Origin: Pseudomonas mosselii
GTDB lineage: Bacteria; Pseudomonadota; Gammaproteobacteria; Pseudomonadales; Pseudomonadaceae
NCBI RefSeq assembly: GCF_019823065.1
Contig: NZ_CP081966.1
Location: 3,255,501-3,319,500 of the forward strand
DNA: 64,000 bases
Direction of reading: 5' to 3'
This document shows positions 9,899-18,602 of this stretch, in pieces. The translations under genes and the position numbers were made by a program. Position 1 is the stretch's first letter. Each line of letters starts with the position of its first letter. The notes beneath the pieces are model-generated. The model worked only from the letters and a program-made list of their open reading frames with translations, ran no database searches and was not told the origin of the DNA.

Positions 9899-9967
9899 CC
9901 TTTGAACGCTGGCATGGTTCGTGATGGTACCCCATTCAACCGCTCCGATCGAACCAAGGTCCCCGCC

Positions 9968-11149
9968 ATGCTCGTCCAGCCGATCACCGCTCGCCCACGT
10001 CAGGCCCTTTGGGCCCTGGGTTTTCGCCCGTTCTTCCTCGGCGGCAGCCTGTTCGCCCTGCTCGCCCTGCTGCTGTGGGCCGGCGAGCTGGCCGGCGCGC
10101 TCCAGCTCAACCCGGCGGGTGGCATGCTGGCCTGGCATCGCCATGAAATGCTGTTCGGCTTCGCGGTGGCCATTGTCGCCGGCTTTCTGCTCACCGCCGT
10201 GCAGAACTGGAGCGGTATCCCGGGCCTGAGCGGCCGGCCGCTGCAGGGGCTGTTCCTGCTCTGGCTGCTGGGTCGGGTCAGTTGGTTCCTGCCCTTGCCG
10301 GCCTGGCTGCTGGTCTTGATCGAGGGTACCTTCCTGCCGCTGGTGGCGCTGGCCCTGGCGCGACCGATCGTGCAGCGGCGGCTGCGCAACAACTATCCCA
10401 TCGTCGCACTGGTGCTGCTGATCGCCGCCTGCCAGTGGCTGACCTTGGCCGGCGGGCTGCAGGACAACGAGCTGTGGCAACGGCGCGGCGTGCTGGCCGG
10501 GCTTTGGCTGGTGGCGGCGATGATGAGCGTGATTGGCGGGCGGGTGATCCCGTTCTTCACCCGTCGCGGCCTGGGCAACATGAGCCCTGCACCGGCCCGC
10601 CCCTGGCTGGACCGCGCCTGCCTGCTGGGCAGCGTGGCGCTGCCGCTCACCTACGTGCTCGGCTTCAACGATGCGCCGCAGCCGCCAATGGCCTTGCTGT
10701 TCGCCACCCTGGCGGTGCTGCACGGCGTGCGCCTGGTGCTTTGGCATGACCGTGGCCTGTGGCGGGTGCCGCTGCTGTGGTCGCTGCACCTGGCCTACGC
10801 CTGGCTGATCCCGGCCTGCCTGGGCCTGGCGCTGTGGCATGCCGGGGTGGCGATCAATCCGAGCCTGGCCGCCCACGCCTTGACGGTCGGCGCCATGACC
10901 GGACTGATCGTGGCGATGATGGCCCGGGTCAGCCTGGGGCATACCGGGCGGCCGCTGGCGGTGCCGCGCAGCATTGGCTGGGCGTTCGCGCTGATCCAGC
11001 TGGCGGCGCTGGCCCGGGTCGTGGTAACGCCGTTCACGCCGCTGGGGCTGGGGGTATCGGTGCTGTTCGGCAGCGCCGCGTTGCTGCTGTTCCTCCGGCA
11101 CTACCTGCCGATCCTGCTACGGCCGCGGGTGGACGGCATGCCGGGCTGA
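9968..11149 (+). CDS. nnrS: NnrS family haem/copper membrane protein
   Basis: A 393-residue, very hydrophobic inner-membrane protein with about a dozen predicted helices. It begins with the family hallmark FRPFFLGGSLFA and has the conserved AWHRHEMLFGF segment and the GGRVIPFFT motif, whose His and other polar residues are thought to bind metal. NnrS proteins belong to the nitric-oxide response of denitrifiers and other bacteria and help resist nitrosative stress; the exact reaction is unclear. I chose the ATG at 9968, where the NnrS homology begins, over an upstream in-frame ATG at 9902. Palindromes upstream (9823-9898) suggest regulated expression. An insertion sequence lies just after its stop. 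Confidence 0.92.
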   Translation: MLVQPITARPRQALWALGFRPFFLGGSLFALLALLLWAGELAGALQLNPAGGMLAWHRHEMLFGFAVAIVAGFLLTAVQNWSGIPGLSGRPLQGLFLLWLLGRVSWFLPLPAWLLVLIEGTFLPLVALALARPIVQRRLRNNYPIVALVLLIAACQWLTLAGGLQDNELWQRRGVLAGLWLVAAMMSVIGGRVIPFFTRRGLGNMSPAPARPWLDRACLLGSVALPLTYVLGFNDAPQPPMALLFATLAVLHGVRLVLWHDRGLWRVPLLWSLHLAYAWLIPACLGLALWHAGVAINPSLAAHALTVGAMTGLIVAMMARVSLGHTGRPLAVPRSIGWAFALIQLAALARVVVTPFTPLGLGVSVLFGSAALLLFLRHYLPILLRPRVDGMPG

Positions 11150-11166
11150 ACGAGGTGGAGCAGGCT

Positions 11167-12528
11167 GAGGGTGTCAGAAATTTTGTGTTCGGGCATAACA
11201 TGAGTAAGAGGTGCATGTATGCCAACCAAAAAGAAACCCTTGCGTGACCTGCCCAAAATCCCCAAAGAGCTGCTGGAGCAGTTCGGTGAGGGCCTGATGA
11301 CCGCAGAGGCTATCGAGGATGCCTCTGCGGCGTTCAAGAAGGCCTTGATCGAACGCGCTCTGCACGCCGAACTTGGCCACCACCTGGGTTATCCGCCGGG
11401 CGCGCAGCGCCCAGAGGATGAAACCAACCAGCGTAACGGCAAGAGTGGCAAGACGGTTTTGACCGGCGATGGCCCGCTGCGGCTGGAAATTCCTCGTGAC
11501 CGAGACGGCAGTTTTGCGCCCATTCTCATCCCCAAGCATGAGCGGCGGTACACCGGTTTCGATGACAAGATCATCGCCATGTACGCCCGTGGCATGACGG
11601 TCAGAGAGATCCGAGCCTTTCTGTCCGAGCAGTATGGAACAGAGGTCTCACCCGACTTCATCAGCTCTGTGACAGACGAGGTCATGGAAGAAATTGGCGC
11701 GTGGCAGCAGCGGCCACTGGAGCCCATGTACCCGGTCATTTTCTTCGATGCACTGCGGGTGAAGATCCGCGAAGAAGGCTTGGTGCGCAACAAGGCCATT
11801 TACTTGGCGCTGGGCGTTCTACCCGACGGGACGCGCGATATCTTGGGCATCTGGATCGAGAACACCGAGGGTGCGAAGTTCTGGATGAAGGTCTTTAACG
11901 ATCTCAAGACACGTGGTGTCGAGGATGTGCTGATTGCCGTGACCGATGGCCTCAAAGGCATGCCAGAGGCTCTCAGCGCCGTGTTTCCAGAGACGACGCT
12001 GCAGACGTGCATCGTGCACCTGATCCGCAACAGCCTGGACTTTGCAGCCTGGGACAAGCGGCGGGCACTGGCCAAGGCGCTCAAGCCGATCTACCAGGCC
12101 ATCAACGCCGAAGCGGCTGAGCAGGCACTCGATGAGTTTGAAAACGGGCCCTGGGGCAAGCAGTATCCAACGGTCGTTGCGGCCTGGAGACGCGCCTGGG
12201 ATCGAGTGATTCCCTTCTTTGTCTTCCCACCAGCCATCCGGAAAGTGATCTACACCACCAACGCCATCGAGAGTATCAATGCCCAGCTGCGCAAGATCAT
12301 CAAGACCCGAGGCCATTTCCCGAACGATGATGCAGCTACCAAGCTGATCTGGCTGGGGCTGCGAAACATCACGGCGAACTGGGGCTCAGCGGCGCATGAT
12401 TGGAAAAGTGCGATGAATCAATTCGCGATTTTGTACGGAGATCGGTTCATCAGGCCGACCTGGTGAAAGTCAGGGCCTGCCTGACGGCAGGCCGTTACCG
12501 GCCCGCACACAAAAAATCTGACACTTCC
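11167..12528 (+). mobile_element. Complete IS256-family insertion sequence
   Basis: A 1362-bp element with one transposase gene. Imperfect terminal inverted repeats are visible: GTGTCAGAAATTTTGTGT at 11171 and, on the opposite strand from 12524, GTGTCAGATTTTTTGTGT, both continuing into a CGGGC core. The element is bounded by an exact 8-bp direct repeat, AGCAGGCT, at 11159-11166 and 12529-12536, the duplication length expected for this family. Insertion is between nnrS and the DUF1345 gene and breaks neither. Removing the element and one repeat restores a short ordinary spacer. Intact ends, intact gene and perfect target duplication suggest a recent insertion. Confidence 0.93.
11219..12466 (+). 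CDS. IS256-family transposase (DDE, Mutator-like)
   Basis: A 415-residue transposase covering nearly the full length of the element. The catalytic triad reads D177 (FFDALRVK), D243 (VTDGLKGM) and E351 (NAIESIN), with the C264-x-x-H267 motif after the second Asp as in the IS256/Mutator group. An N-terminal DNA-binding region contains NGKSGKT. It catalyses cut-and-paste or copy-type movement of the element between its inverted repeats. The reading frame is intact and lies wholly inside the terminal repeats. Codon use is less GC-rich than in the neighbouring Pseudomonas genes, which fits mobility. Confidence 0.95.
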   Translation: MPTKKKPLRDLPKIPKELLEQFGEGLMTAEAIEDASAAFKKALIERALHAELGHHLGYPPGAQRPEDETNQRNGKSGKTVLTGDGPLRLEIPRDRDGSFAPILIPKHERRYTGFDDKIIAMYARGMTVREIRAFLSEQYGTEVSPDFISSVTDEVMEEIGAWQQRPLEPMYPVIFFDALRVKIREEGLVRNKAIYLALGVLPDGTRDILGIWIENTEGAKFWMKVFNDLKTRGVEDVLIAVTDGLKGMPEALSAVFPETTLQTCIVHLIRNSLDFAAWDKRRALAKALKPIYQAINAEAAEQALDEFENGPWGKQYPTVVAAWRRAWDRVIPFFVFPPAIRKVIYTTNAIESINAQLRKIIKTRGHFPNDDAATKLIWLGLRNITANWGSAAHDWKSAMNQFAILYGDRFIRPTW

Positions 12529-12598
12529 AGCAGGCTTGCCCCGCGCCAGGGCCGCATCTGGTCTACAGTTCACCCACGCTCATCCACCAAGGGACCGC

Positions 12599-13246
12599 AT
12601 GGCCTTCCACCACCTCACCCGCACCCACCCCCGTCTCAGTATCGCCACCCTGGCCGGCCTGCTCGGCGGCTGGCTGATCCCCGCCGGCGACACCGTGCAG
12701 CACATCCTTGCCGGCTGGAACCTTGGCGTCTGGCTGTACCTGGCCATGGTCCTGTGGCTGAGCCTGCGGGCCAATGCCGAGCGGGTACGCAAGGTCGCCC
12801 GCATCGAGGATGAAAACGCCGGTCTGGTGTTGATCACCGTCTGCGTCTCGGCCATCGCCAGCCTGGCCGCCGTCACCCAGCAGTTGGTATCCAGCCGCGG
12901 CCTGGAGGGCGGCGCCCTGGCTCTGCACTACCTGTACACCGGCCTGACCGTGGCCGGTTCATGGCTGCTGATCGGCTGCATCTTCAGCCTGCACTACGCC
13001 CGGCTGTTCTATACCGGCGACCGCCATGAACCGCCCCTGCGTTTTGCCGACGGCGAGCGTAACCCGGACTACTGGGACTTCCACTACTTCTCGTTCACCA
13101 TCAACGTCGCCGTGCAGACCTCGGACATCGGCGTCGCCGGCCGAGCCATGCGCCGGGTGGTGCTGGCGCACTCACTGGTAGGTTTCGTGTTCAACACGGC
13201 GATCCTCGGTTTTACCATCAACATCGCCGCCGGGTTGCTCGGCTAG
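12599..13246 (+). CDS. DUF1345 family integral membrane protein
   Basis: A 215-residue hydrophobic protein with about five membrane helices. The C-terminal half carries the DUF1345 signature [21 protein letters not shown] followed by [20 protein letters not shown]. The function of the family is not known. AAGGGA lies just before the ATG at 12599; the longer frame from 12536 runs back to the insertion-sequence edge and is not needed. Its last 75 bp overlap, on the opposite strand, the end of the aminotransferase gene. The upstream IS may have separated it from its native promoter or supplied a new one. Confidence 0.88.
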   Translation: MAFHHLTRTHPRLSIATLAGLLGGWLIPAGDTVQHILAGWNLGVWLYLAMVLWLSLRANAERVRKVARIEDENAGLVLITVCVSAIASLAAVTQQLVSSRGLEGGALALHYLYTGLTVAGSWLLIGCIFSLHYARLFYTGDRHEPPLRFADGERNPDYWDFHYFSFTINVAVQTSDIGVAGRAMRRVVLAHSLVGFVFNTAILGFTINIAAGLLG

Positions 13247-14401
13247 CACCCGCAGCGCGCAGGCGGCGATGCGCCGACACACCTGCTCTAGCACCGCGGC
13301 CTCCAGCACCAGCCCCAAGCGCAGATGTCCCGCCGCGCTCGGCCCGAACCCATCCCCCGGCAGCAGGGCCACGCCCTCCTCGTCCAGCAGGCGCTGGGCG
13401 AACGCCTGGGCGCCGAGCCCGCTGCCGCGAATATCAAGCATCACGAACATGCCGCCGACCGGCCGATGGACATGAATGCCCGGGCAGCCCCCCAGCGCCG
13501 CGCAGACCCGGTCACGCCGCTGTCGGTAGACCTCACGCATCCGCCGTACGTCTACCCCAGCCTGGTCCAGTGCCACGCAAGCCGCATGCATGACGAACTC
13601 CGGCAGGCCGAACAGCATGCTCATCACCAGTGTGCCGAGGTGCTGCGCGAACAGCGGCGGGCCGATCACCCAGCCGACCCGCCAGCCACTCATCGCATGG
13701 GACTTGGACAGGCTGCCGATCGACACGCAGCGCTCGGCCATGCCTGGCAGGCTCAACGGACTGGGCGCCTCACCTTCGTACAGCAGCGACTGGTAAACAT
13801 CGTCGCAGACCAGCCACAGATCATGCTCCCGACATAACTGCGCCAGGCGCTCCAGGTCGGCCTGGTCGATCATCGCGCCCGTCGGATTGTGCGGACTGTT
13901 GAGCAGCAGGCCCCGGGTGCGCGGAGTGATCACCCTGGCCACCGCGGCAGGATCCAGGCGAAACCCCTGCTCCGGCCGCACCGCGACCTGTACGACCCGT
14001 GCACCGCAGGCACCGAACACGCCGTGATAGGTCACGTACATGGGCTCGGCGACGATCACCTCGTCGCCGGGCTCGAACAGGCACTGAAAGGTCGCGAACA
14101 GGCCGCACTGGGCTCCGGCGGTCACCACGACCTGCGCGGGATCCAAAGATAACTGGCTGTGGCGCACCACAGCCTCACGCAAGGCGAGACTGCCACGTAC
14201 ATCGCTGTAATGGGTATCGCCGCGCCGCAAGCTGGCCACAGCGGCCTCGACCACCGGGCCCGGGGTATCGAAGTCCGGGTCGCCCACCGATAGCAGAAAG
14301 ATTTCGCGCCCCAGGCGGCGTTGCTCCAGGGCCTGGTAATGAATGTCCCAGGCGGCGACTGCATGGCCGGCAATACGTTGGGTAAGCGTGGAAAAACGCA
14401 T
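13172..14401 (-). CDS. aruH: PLP-dependent aminotransferase, AruH-like (arginine:pyruvate transaminase type)
   Basis: A 409-residue fold-type I (class I/II) aminotransferase. PLP lysine K233 lies in [15 protein letters not shown], with NSPHNPTG (N172) and the GDPDFDTP substrate-side motif. The N-terminus ([22 protein letters not shown]) and the segment [14 protein letters not shown] agree closely with what I remember of P. aeruginosa AruH, which moves the alpha-amino group of arginine to pyruvate in the arginine transaminase route. The partner decarboxylase gene aruI is not adjacent, so substrate assignment is tentative. The ATG at 14401 is chosen by homology; the frame could extend to 14527 without similarity. 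The C-terminal 25 residues are antisense to the DUF1345 gene and look like an extension beyond the usual enzyme end. Confidence 0.8.
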   Translation of the reverse strand: MRFSTLTQRIAGHAVAAWDIHYQALEQRRLGREIFLLSVGDPDFDTPGPVVEAAVASLRRGDTHYSDVRGSLALREAVVRHSQLSLDPAQVVVTAGAQCGLFATFQCLFEPGDEVIVAEPMYVTYHGVFGACGARVVQVAVRPEQGFRLDPAAVARVITPRTRGLLLNSPHNPTGAMIDQADLERLAQLCREHDLWLVCDDVYQSLLYEGEAPSPLSLPGMAERCVSIGSLSKSHAMSGWRVGWVIGPPLFAQHLGTLVMSMLFGLPEFVMHAACVALDQAGVDVRRMREVYRQRRDRVCAALGGCPGIHVHRPVGGMFVMLDIRGSGLGAQAFAQRLLDEEGVALLPGDGFGPSAAGHLRLGLVLEAAVLEQVCRRIAACALRVLAEQPGGDVDGKTEDRRVEHETYQ

Positions 14402-14699
14402 GACTGTCTCCCTGTCTGCCCGGCCGACACCGTTGGTCCGAAAAGCGCTGCCGATAAACATAGCAGAGCAACTCTCGCTGCCAGCCGCCCGCCCACAGGG
14501 AAAACGTTTGCCCCGGCGGATAGACACCCACCGTTCATCGTGACAGGACTGTGACCGCCGTCATGCATTAGTACATCTGCCTTATTTTCTGGCGATTACT
14601 GCCATGGCAGGTGCTATGGTTAGAGTCCCGACTGCCAGGAAGGCCACAGTGTTACCGCTACGAAATCACCGCGTTCAGGACACGAACAAGGAGGCTGGC
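14402..14699. other. Divergent promoter region between the aminotransferase and DUF1652 genes
   Basis: No gene can be supported in this stretch of about 300 bp. It must hold start signals for both flanking genes. The clearest structure is the perfect palindrome CTGCCATGGCAG at 14599-14610, followed by a TATGGT -10-like hexamer facing the DUF1652 gene. Confidence 0.5.
14599..14610 (+). promoter_or_regulatory. Perfect palindrome CTGCCATGGCAG, possible operator
   Basis: A 12-bp self-complementary site sits directly in front of a TATGGT -10-like element about 85 nt upstream of the DUF1652 start. Its position would suit repression or activation of that promoter; no regulator is linked. Confidence 0.3.
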
Positions 14700-14963
14700 A
14701 TGAACAAGATGACGTTCCCCAACGCCTGCCAGGTGATGCGTTGGCATTTCCATCCGCTGGGCTTCGAGGCCAGCATGGATGCCCCGCGCAGCATGGTCGC
14801 CCGGCTGTTCGACCGGGTCACTGGCGAGACCCTGCTGGCAATCGCCGGCATCCCCTGCGCCACCATCATGCCCGCCGCCGATGTCGAGCGGATCATCGAG
14901 GCTGTGGAAGCCGAGATGGAAATCTTCGACCTGCTGGCCAGCCCCATGCGCAGCGCCGTCTAG
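14700..14963 (+). CDS. DUF1652 family small protein
   Basis: An 87-residue soluble protein beginning MNKMTFPNACQVMRWHFHPLGFEA, with the body ending VERIIEAVEAEM, which I recognise as the Pseudomonas DUF1652 family of unknown function. AAGGAGG lies 6 nt before the ATG at 14700, a near-perfect ribosome site that decides the start; the longer frame from 14604 is not needed. Its TAG stop shares the palindromic CTAG with the stop of the convergent cyclic-di-GMP gene. Confidence 0.85.
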   Translation: MNKMTFPNACQVMRWHFHPLGFEASMDAPRSMVARLFDRVTGETLLAIAGIPCATIMPAADVERIIEAVEAEMEIFDLLASPMRSAV

Positions 14964-17047
14964 ATTGCCTGTTCCTGGCGCGCCTTCAACGTCTGCAACC
15001 CTTTCATGAACTGCTCGGGCGGCACCGGCTGGCCAAGCAGGTAGCCCTGCAGCGAATCGCAGCCCAGGCGGGTGAGGAAGTCCTGCTGGCGGTCGGTTTC
15101 CACCCCTTCGGCGACAATCCGCAAGCCCAGCGCCTGGCCCAGGGCGACGATGGCCGAGACAATCGCCGCATCGTCGCTGTCCTGTTCCAGATCGCGCACG
15201 AAGCCGCGGTCGATCTTCAGCTCGTTGGCTGGTAGACGCTTGAGGTACATCAGGCTGGAATACCCGGTGCCAAAATCGTCGATGGACAGGTCCACGCCCA
15301 TGTCCGACAGACGCTGCAGCACATGCAGGCTGGCGTCGGCATCGCGCATGGCGGTGGTTTCGGTGATTTCCAGGGTCAGGCGGTTGGCCGGCAGGCCGTT
15401 CTCGTTCAGGGCCCGGGCCACGCTGTCGACCAGCCCGGCATGACAGAACTGAATGGCCGACAGGTTGACCGCGATGCGCCAGTCTTGGTTGCCCTCGTCC
15501 AGCCACTGGCGCATCTGCCGGCACGCTTCGCCCAGCACCCACTCGCCGATCGGAATGATCAGGCCGGTCTTCTCGGCCAGGCCGATGAAGCGGTCCGGCA
15601 GTATCAGGCCATGTTGCGGATGCTCCCAGCGCAGCAGGGCCTCGGCGCCGATGGGCTGGCGCTGCACGGCGTCGAACTTGGGCTGGTAATGCAGGCGGAA
15701 CTGGTTGTGCTCCAGGGCCGTGCGCAGGTCCTGCAGCAGTTGCAGTTGCTGGCGGGCGTTGCTGTTCATCGAGGCGTCGAAGAAACTGTAGCCGTTCTTG
15801 CCGGCGCTCTTGGCGTGGTACATGGCTGCGTCGGCATTGCGCAGCAGCTCATGCTGGTCCAGGCCGTTGCCCGGGTACAGCACGATGCCCAGGCTCGCCG
15901 ACAGCTGCAGGTCGTGTTCGGCCACGCGGAATGGCCTGGCCATCAGGTTGACCTGCTTGACCGCGACGTTCATGGCGTCGTCCGGCTCGTCCAGCTCCAC
16001 CAGCAGCACGAACTCGTCGCCGCCGATCCGCGCCAGGGTGTCCTGGCTGTGCAGATGGCCGCGCAGGCGTGCCGCCACGGCCTTGAGCAACAGGTCGCCA
16101 ACATGGTGGCCGAAGGCATCGTTGACCGGCTTGAAGCCGTCCAGGTCGATGAACATCAGGGCGAAGCAGCCGCCCTGTTCCGCCACCCGGCCCATGGCCT
16201 GGTCGATACGGTCGGCCAGCAGCGTGCGGTTGGGCAGGCCGGTCAGGGTGTCGTGCAGGGCCAGCTGGGTCAACTCCTGGTTGGCCAGGGTCAGCGAGCG
16301 GGCCAGTTCCGCCGTGCGCGCCTCCAGGCGGGCGTCCAGCACCGAGGTCAACAGGGCAACCGCCAGCACCGCCAGGGTGGTGATCAGCACCAGGTAGTCC
16401 AGGCCGTCGCCGGCCAGGCCCGTGGTCAGCGCGCCGCAGAAGCTGCCCGCCGGGAAGCTGGCCGCGGCCATGCCGGTGTAGTGCATGCCGACGATGGCGA
16501 TACCCATCACCACCGCCGCGACACCGCGGATCTGACGCACATAGGGGGTGTGCTGACGCAGGCGGAAGGCGATCCACAGCGCCGCCGCCGACGCCCCCAC
16601 CGCGATGGCCAGCGACACGCCGAACAGCGTCGAGTCGTAGTCGATGCCCGGCTGCATGCGCAGCGCGGCCATGCCCATGTAGTGCATGCAGGCGATGCCG
16701 GTGCCCATGATCAAGGCACCGAACACCAACTGCAGCCACGGCAGTCGCGGCTGGCTCACCAGCCATAGCGCAAAGCCTGAGGAGGCCACCGCGATCAGCA
16801 GCGACAGGACCGTAAGCGTGGTGTCATAACCCAGCTCGATCGGCAGGCTGAACGCCAGCATGCCGATGAAGTGCATCGACCAGATACCGATGCCCATGGC
16901 AAACGCCCCGCCGCCCATCCACAGGTACACCGCGCGCGCCTTGGCCGTGGCGATGCGCCCGGTGAGGTCCAGGGCCGTATAAGAGGCAAGGATGGCCACG
17001 CACAGCGAGATCAACACCAGCGAGGATGAGTAACTACCGATCAGCAT
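14960..17047 (-). CDS. MHYT-GGDEF-EAL membrane protein for cyclic di-GMP turnover (MucR/NbdA type)
   Basis: A 695-residue protein. The N-terminal MHYT sensor (about 1-225) has seven hydrophobic helices and three repeats of the metal motif: MHFIGM at 58-63, MHYMGM at 121-126, MHYTGM at 188-193. This domain is proposed to bind copper and sense gas ligands. The GGDEF domain has an intact GGDEF at 342-346; the I-site position reads HSQD, so product inhibition is likely absent. The EAL domain has EALLRW (469-474), NRLTLEITET, DDFGTGYSSL and AEGVET, all intact. Both synthesis and hydrolysis of c-di-GMP are thus possible. The order matches P. aeruginosa MucR and NbdA, but I cannot tell which it is closer to. 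ATG 17047 is preferred over GTG 17053 because GGAA is then 7 nt upstream. Confidence 0.92.
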   Translation of the reverse strand: MLIGSYSSSLVLISLCVAILASYTALDLTGRIATAKARAVYLWMGGGAFAMGIGIWSMHFIGMLAFSLPIELGYDTTLTVLSLLIAVASSGFALWLVSQPRLPWLQLVFGALIMGTGIACMHYMGMAALRMQPGIDYDSTLFGVSLAIAVGASAAALWIAFRLRQHTPYVRQIRGVAAVVMGIAIVGMHYTGMAAASFPAGSFCGALTTGLAGDGLDYLVLITTLAVLAVALLTSVLDARLEARTAELARSLTLANQELTQLALHDTLTGLPNRTLLADRIDQAMGRVAEQGGCFALMFIDLDGFKPVNDAFGHHVGDLLLKAVAARLRGHLHSQDTLARIGGDEFVLLVELDEPDDAMNVAVKQVNLMARPFRVAEHDLQLSASLGIVLYPGNGLDQHELLRNADAAMYHAKSAGKNGYSFFDASMNSNARQQLQLLQDLRTALEHNQFRLHYQPKFDAVQRQPIGAEALLRWEHPQHGLILPDRFIGLAEKTGLIIPIGEWVLGEACRQMRQWLDEGNQDWRIAVNLSAIQFCHAGLVDSVARALNENGLPANRLTLEITETTAMRDADASLHVLQRLSDMGVDLSIDDFGTGYSSLMYLKRLPANELKIDRGFVRDLEQDSDDAAIVSAIVALGQALGLRIVAEGVETDRQQDFLTRLGCDSLQGYLLGQPVPPEQFMKGLQTLKARQEQAI

Positions 17048-17331
17048 TAGCACTTCCAGGAACAGGCCGGGGGACGGCCCGGAAAAAGCCGATGATTGTA
17101 CTCAAGCTTTGGCGAAACGCACGGGGTTTTCGCGAAGCTCAATGGATCCAATGAACGGCAGGAGGCGCCGCAGGGACTGGGCTAGAGCGCATTGCCCAGC
17201 AATTGAAGGCATATTGCCACTTGTCGTTTCGGGCCTCATCGCGTCACGACGAAACCCAAGCCAAACGAAGCGACTCCAGCTAATCTCAACAGGCCGCCCC
17301 CCCTGCAAACTTGCTGCCCCAGGAGCTCGCA
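17048..17331. other. Divergent intergenic region, no gene seen
   Basis: It lies between the c-di-GMP protein and the lipoprotein gene. A short minus-strand frame (17102-17344) and a plus-strand frame starting at 17109 exist but have no ribosome site or recognisable similarity. The region must contain the two outward promoters; I cannot place them. Confidence 0.4.
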
Positions 17332-17613
17332 ATGGCCACCCCACCCAACCAGGCAGCGTTGCTCACCCTGCTTGTCTTCGCGCTGTGTCTGACTGCCGGC
17401 TGTTCAAGCAAACACGCCACCACCCGCTACGCGGCCCAAGGCGCATACTGCTACGCCAAGTCTCTGCCCAGCAGCGGCGAAGGCGGCCTGGCCTTCGGCC
17501 CCACCCTGGCCATGGCCAGCAAGAAGTCACTGGACAGCTGCGTGCGCTACGCCGGCAGGTCGGGCGGCGCCCCGCACACCTGCAAGGTGGTCGTGGCCAG
17601 GTGCAAAGGCTAG
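17332..17613 (+). CDS. Small predicted lipoprotein, unknown function
   Basis: A 93-residue precursor. A signal peptide ends in the lipobox LTAG|C with lipidated Cys24, so the mature protein has about 70 residues and is anchored to a membrane; Ser-Ser at +2/+3 favours the outer membrane. The mature part has Cys at about 42, 77, 87 and 92, enough for two disulphides, in a pattern (SLDSC...HTCKVVVARC) that recalls DUF4189-like proteins. AGGAG lies 7 nt before the ATG. It stands alone, convergent with the solute-binding protein gene. The function cannot be given. Confidence 0.75.
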   Translation: MATPPNQAALLTLLVFALCLTAGCSSKHATTRYAAQGAYCYAKSLPSSGEGGLAFGPTLAMASKKSLDSCVRYAGRSGGAPHTCKVVVARCKG

Positions 17614-17668
17614 CCTAGCGCTCGCTCGATCAACGCGGTGACCTTCCTGCGACAGGCAGGCGGATGCG

Positions 17669-18478
17669 TTATTGGCCCGTCTGCTGACGCTGCCAGCGCT
17701 GCAGGTTCTCGGCCACCAGTTGCTCGGGCAATGGCCCGCCGACCAGCGCCTTCATCTTGCGCGCCAGCTGCTCGCGCAGCGCCGGCTTGTTGCAGCCCGA
17801 CTTGTGCGACAGCGCCAGGTACAACCCCTCGCTGGAGACCGGTGGGTCGAGCACTTCAAGCGCCTGTTCCTTGCCCAGCATGCGGGCCAGGGCCAGGCCT
17901 GGGTAGTGTTCGAAGATCACATAGTCGCTGCGTTTGAGCAGCAGTTTCTGGAAGGCCTGGGTGACGCTGGGCACGGCCTCGAGCACGAGCTGCGCCCGCG
18001 CATAGTCGTCAAAGGCCTGGCCGTGGCTGTTGTTGACCAGTGTTCCGCCACGCCGCCCCTTGAGGTCGGACCAGTCGCTGTAGGCGAAGCCCTCGCCCTT
18101 GCGTACCCAGACCACGCTGGAGTTGAACAGGAACGGCGGGCTGACGAAGTCCACCAGTTGCTCCCGCGCCTGGGTGCGAAAATACCCCGCGAGCATGTCG
18201 ACACGCCCGGTATTCACCTCTTCCTGGGCTCTGGACCACGGCCCGACATACACCACGTCCACCACCAGCCCCAGTTCCTTGGCCACCTGCTTGAGCAGGT
18301 CGGCGTTGGCGCCGATCAGCCGCCCGGGGTCATGCGGATCACGCCACAGGTAGGGTGGATAGTCCGGATTGCCGGTGGCGGTCAGGTGCTGGCAGGCGTC
18401 AGCGGCAACGGCAAGCTTGGGCGCCACCGCCAAGGCGAACGACAACAACACAGACAGGCCCAGACAATGTCCGCTCAT
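17669..18478 (-). CDS. Periplasmic solute-binding protein, family 3 (amino-acid type)
   Basis: A 269-residue exported protein with a signal peptide ending AVAADAC and the two-lobed SBP_bac_3 fold. The order is 'GNPDYPPYLWRD', 'LIGANADLLKQVAKELGL', 'GRVDMLAGYFRT', 'LKGRRGGTLVNNSHGQAFDD' and a second lobe ending at about 250. Such proteins bind polar amino acids or similar solutes. No permease or ATPase gene is adjacent, so it is either an orphan binding protein for a transporter elsewhere or a stand-alone sensor-like member. It lies downstream of macB in the same direction with 124 bp between, which makes co-transcription possible but not certain. Confidence 0.82.
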   Translation of the reverse strand: MSGHCLGLSVLLSFALAVAPKLAVAADACQHLTATGNPDYPPYLWRDPHDPGRLIGANADLLKQVAKELGLVVDVVYVGPWSRAQEEVNTGRVDMLAGYFRTQAREQLVDFVSPPFLFNSSVVWVRKGEGFAYSDWSDLKGRRGGTLVNNSHGQAFDDYARAQLVLEAVPSVTQAFQKLLLKRSDYVIFEHYPGLALARMLGKEQALEVLDPPVSSEGLYLALSHKSGCNKPALREQLARKMKALVGGPLPEQLVAENLQRWQRQQTGQ

Positions 18479-18602
18479 TGCGCTCCTCGTACCATGGATT
18501 ACGCCACTGACAGCATGGCCCTACACAGTGTGCACGAGAAACGCACGAATGCCATATGCGACATGATGAACCATTGTGCCGCGCCGGCAGGCGCAACACC
18601 GT

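Noticed and set aside
17102..17344. Minus-strand frame of 80 codons
   Set aside because: No ribosome site, no recognised similarity, and it overlaps the start of the lipoprotein gene.
18581..18594. Hairpin GCGCC-N4-GGCGC after macB as terminator
   Set aside because: The stem is short and no T-run follows on the minus strand.
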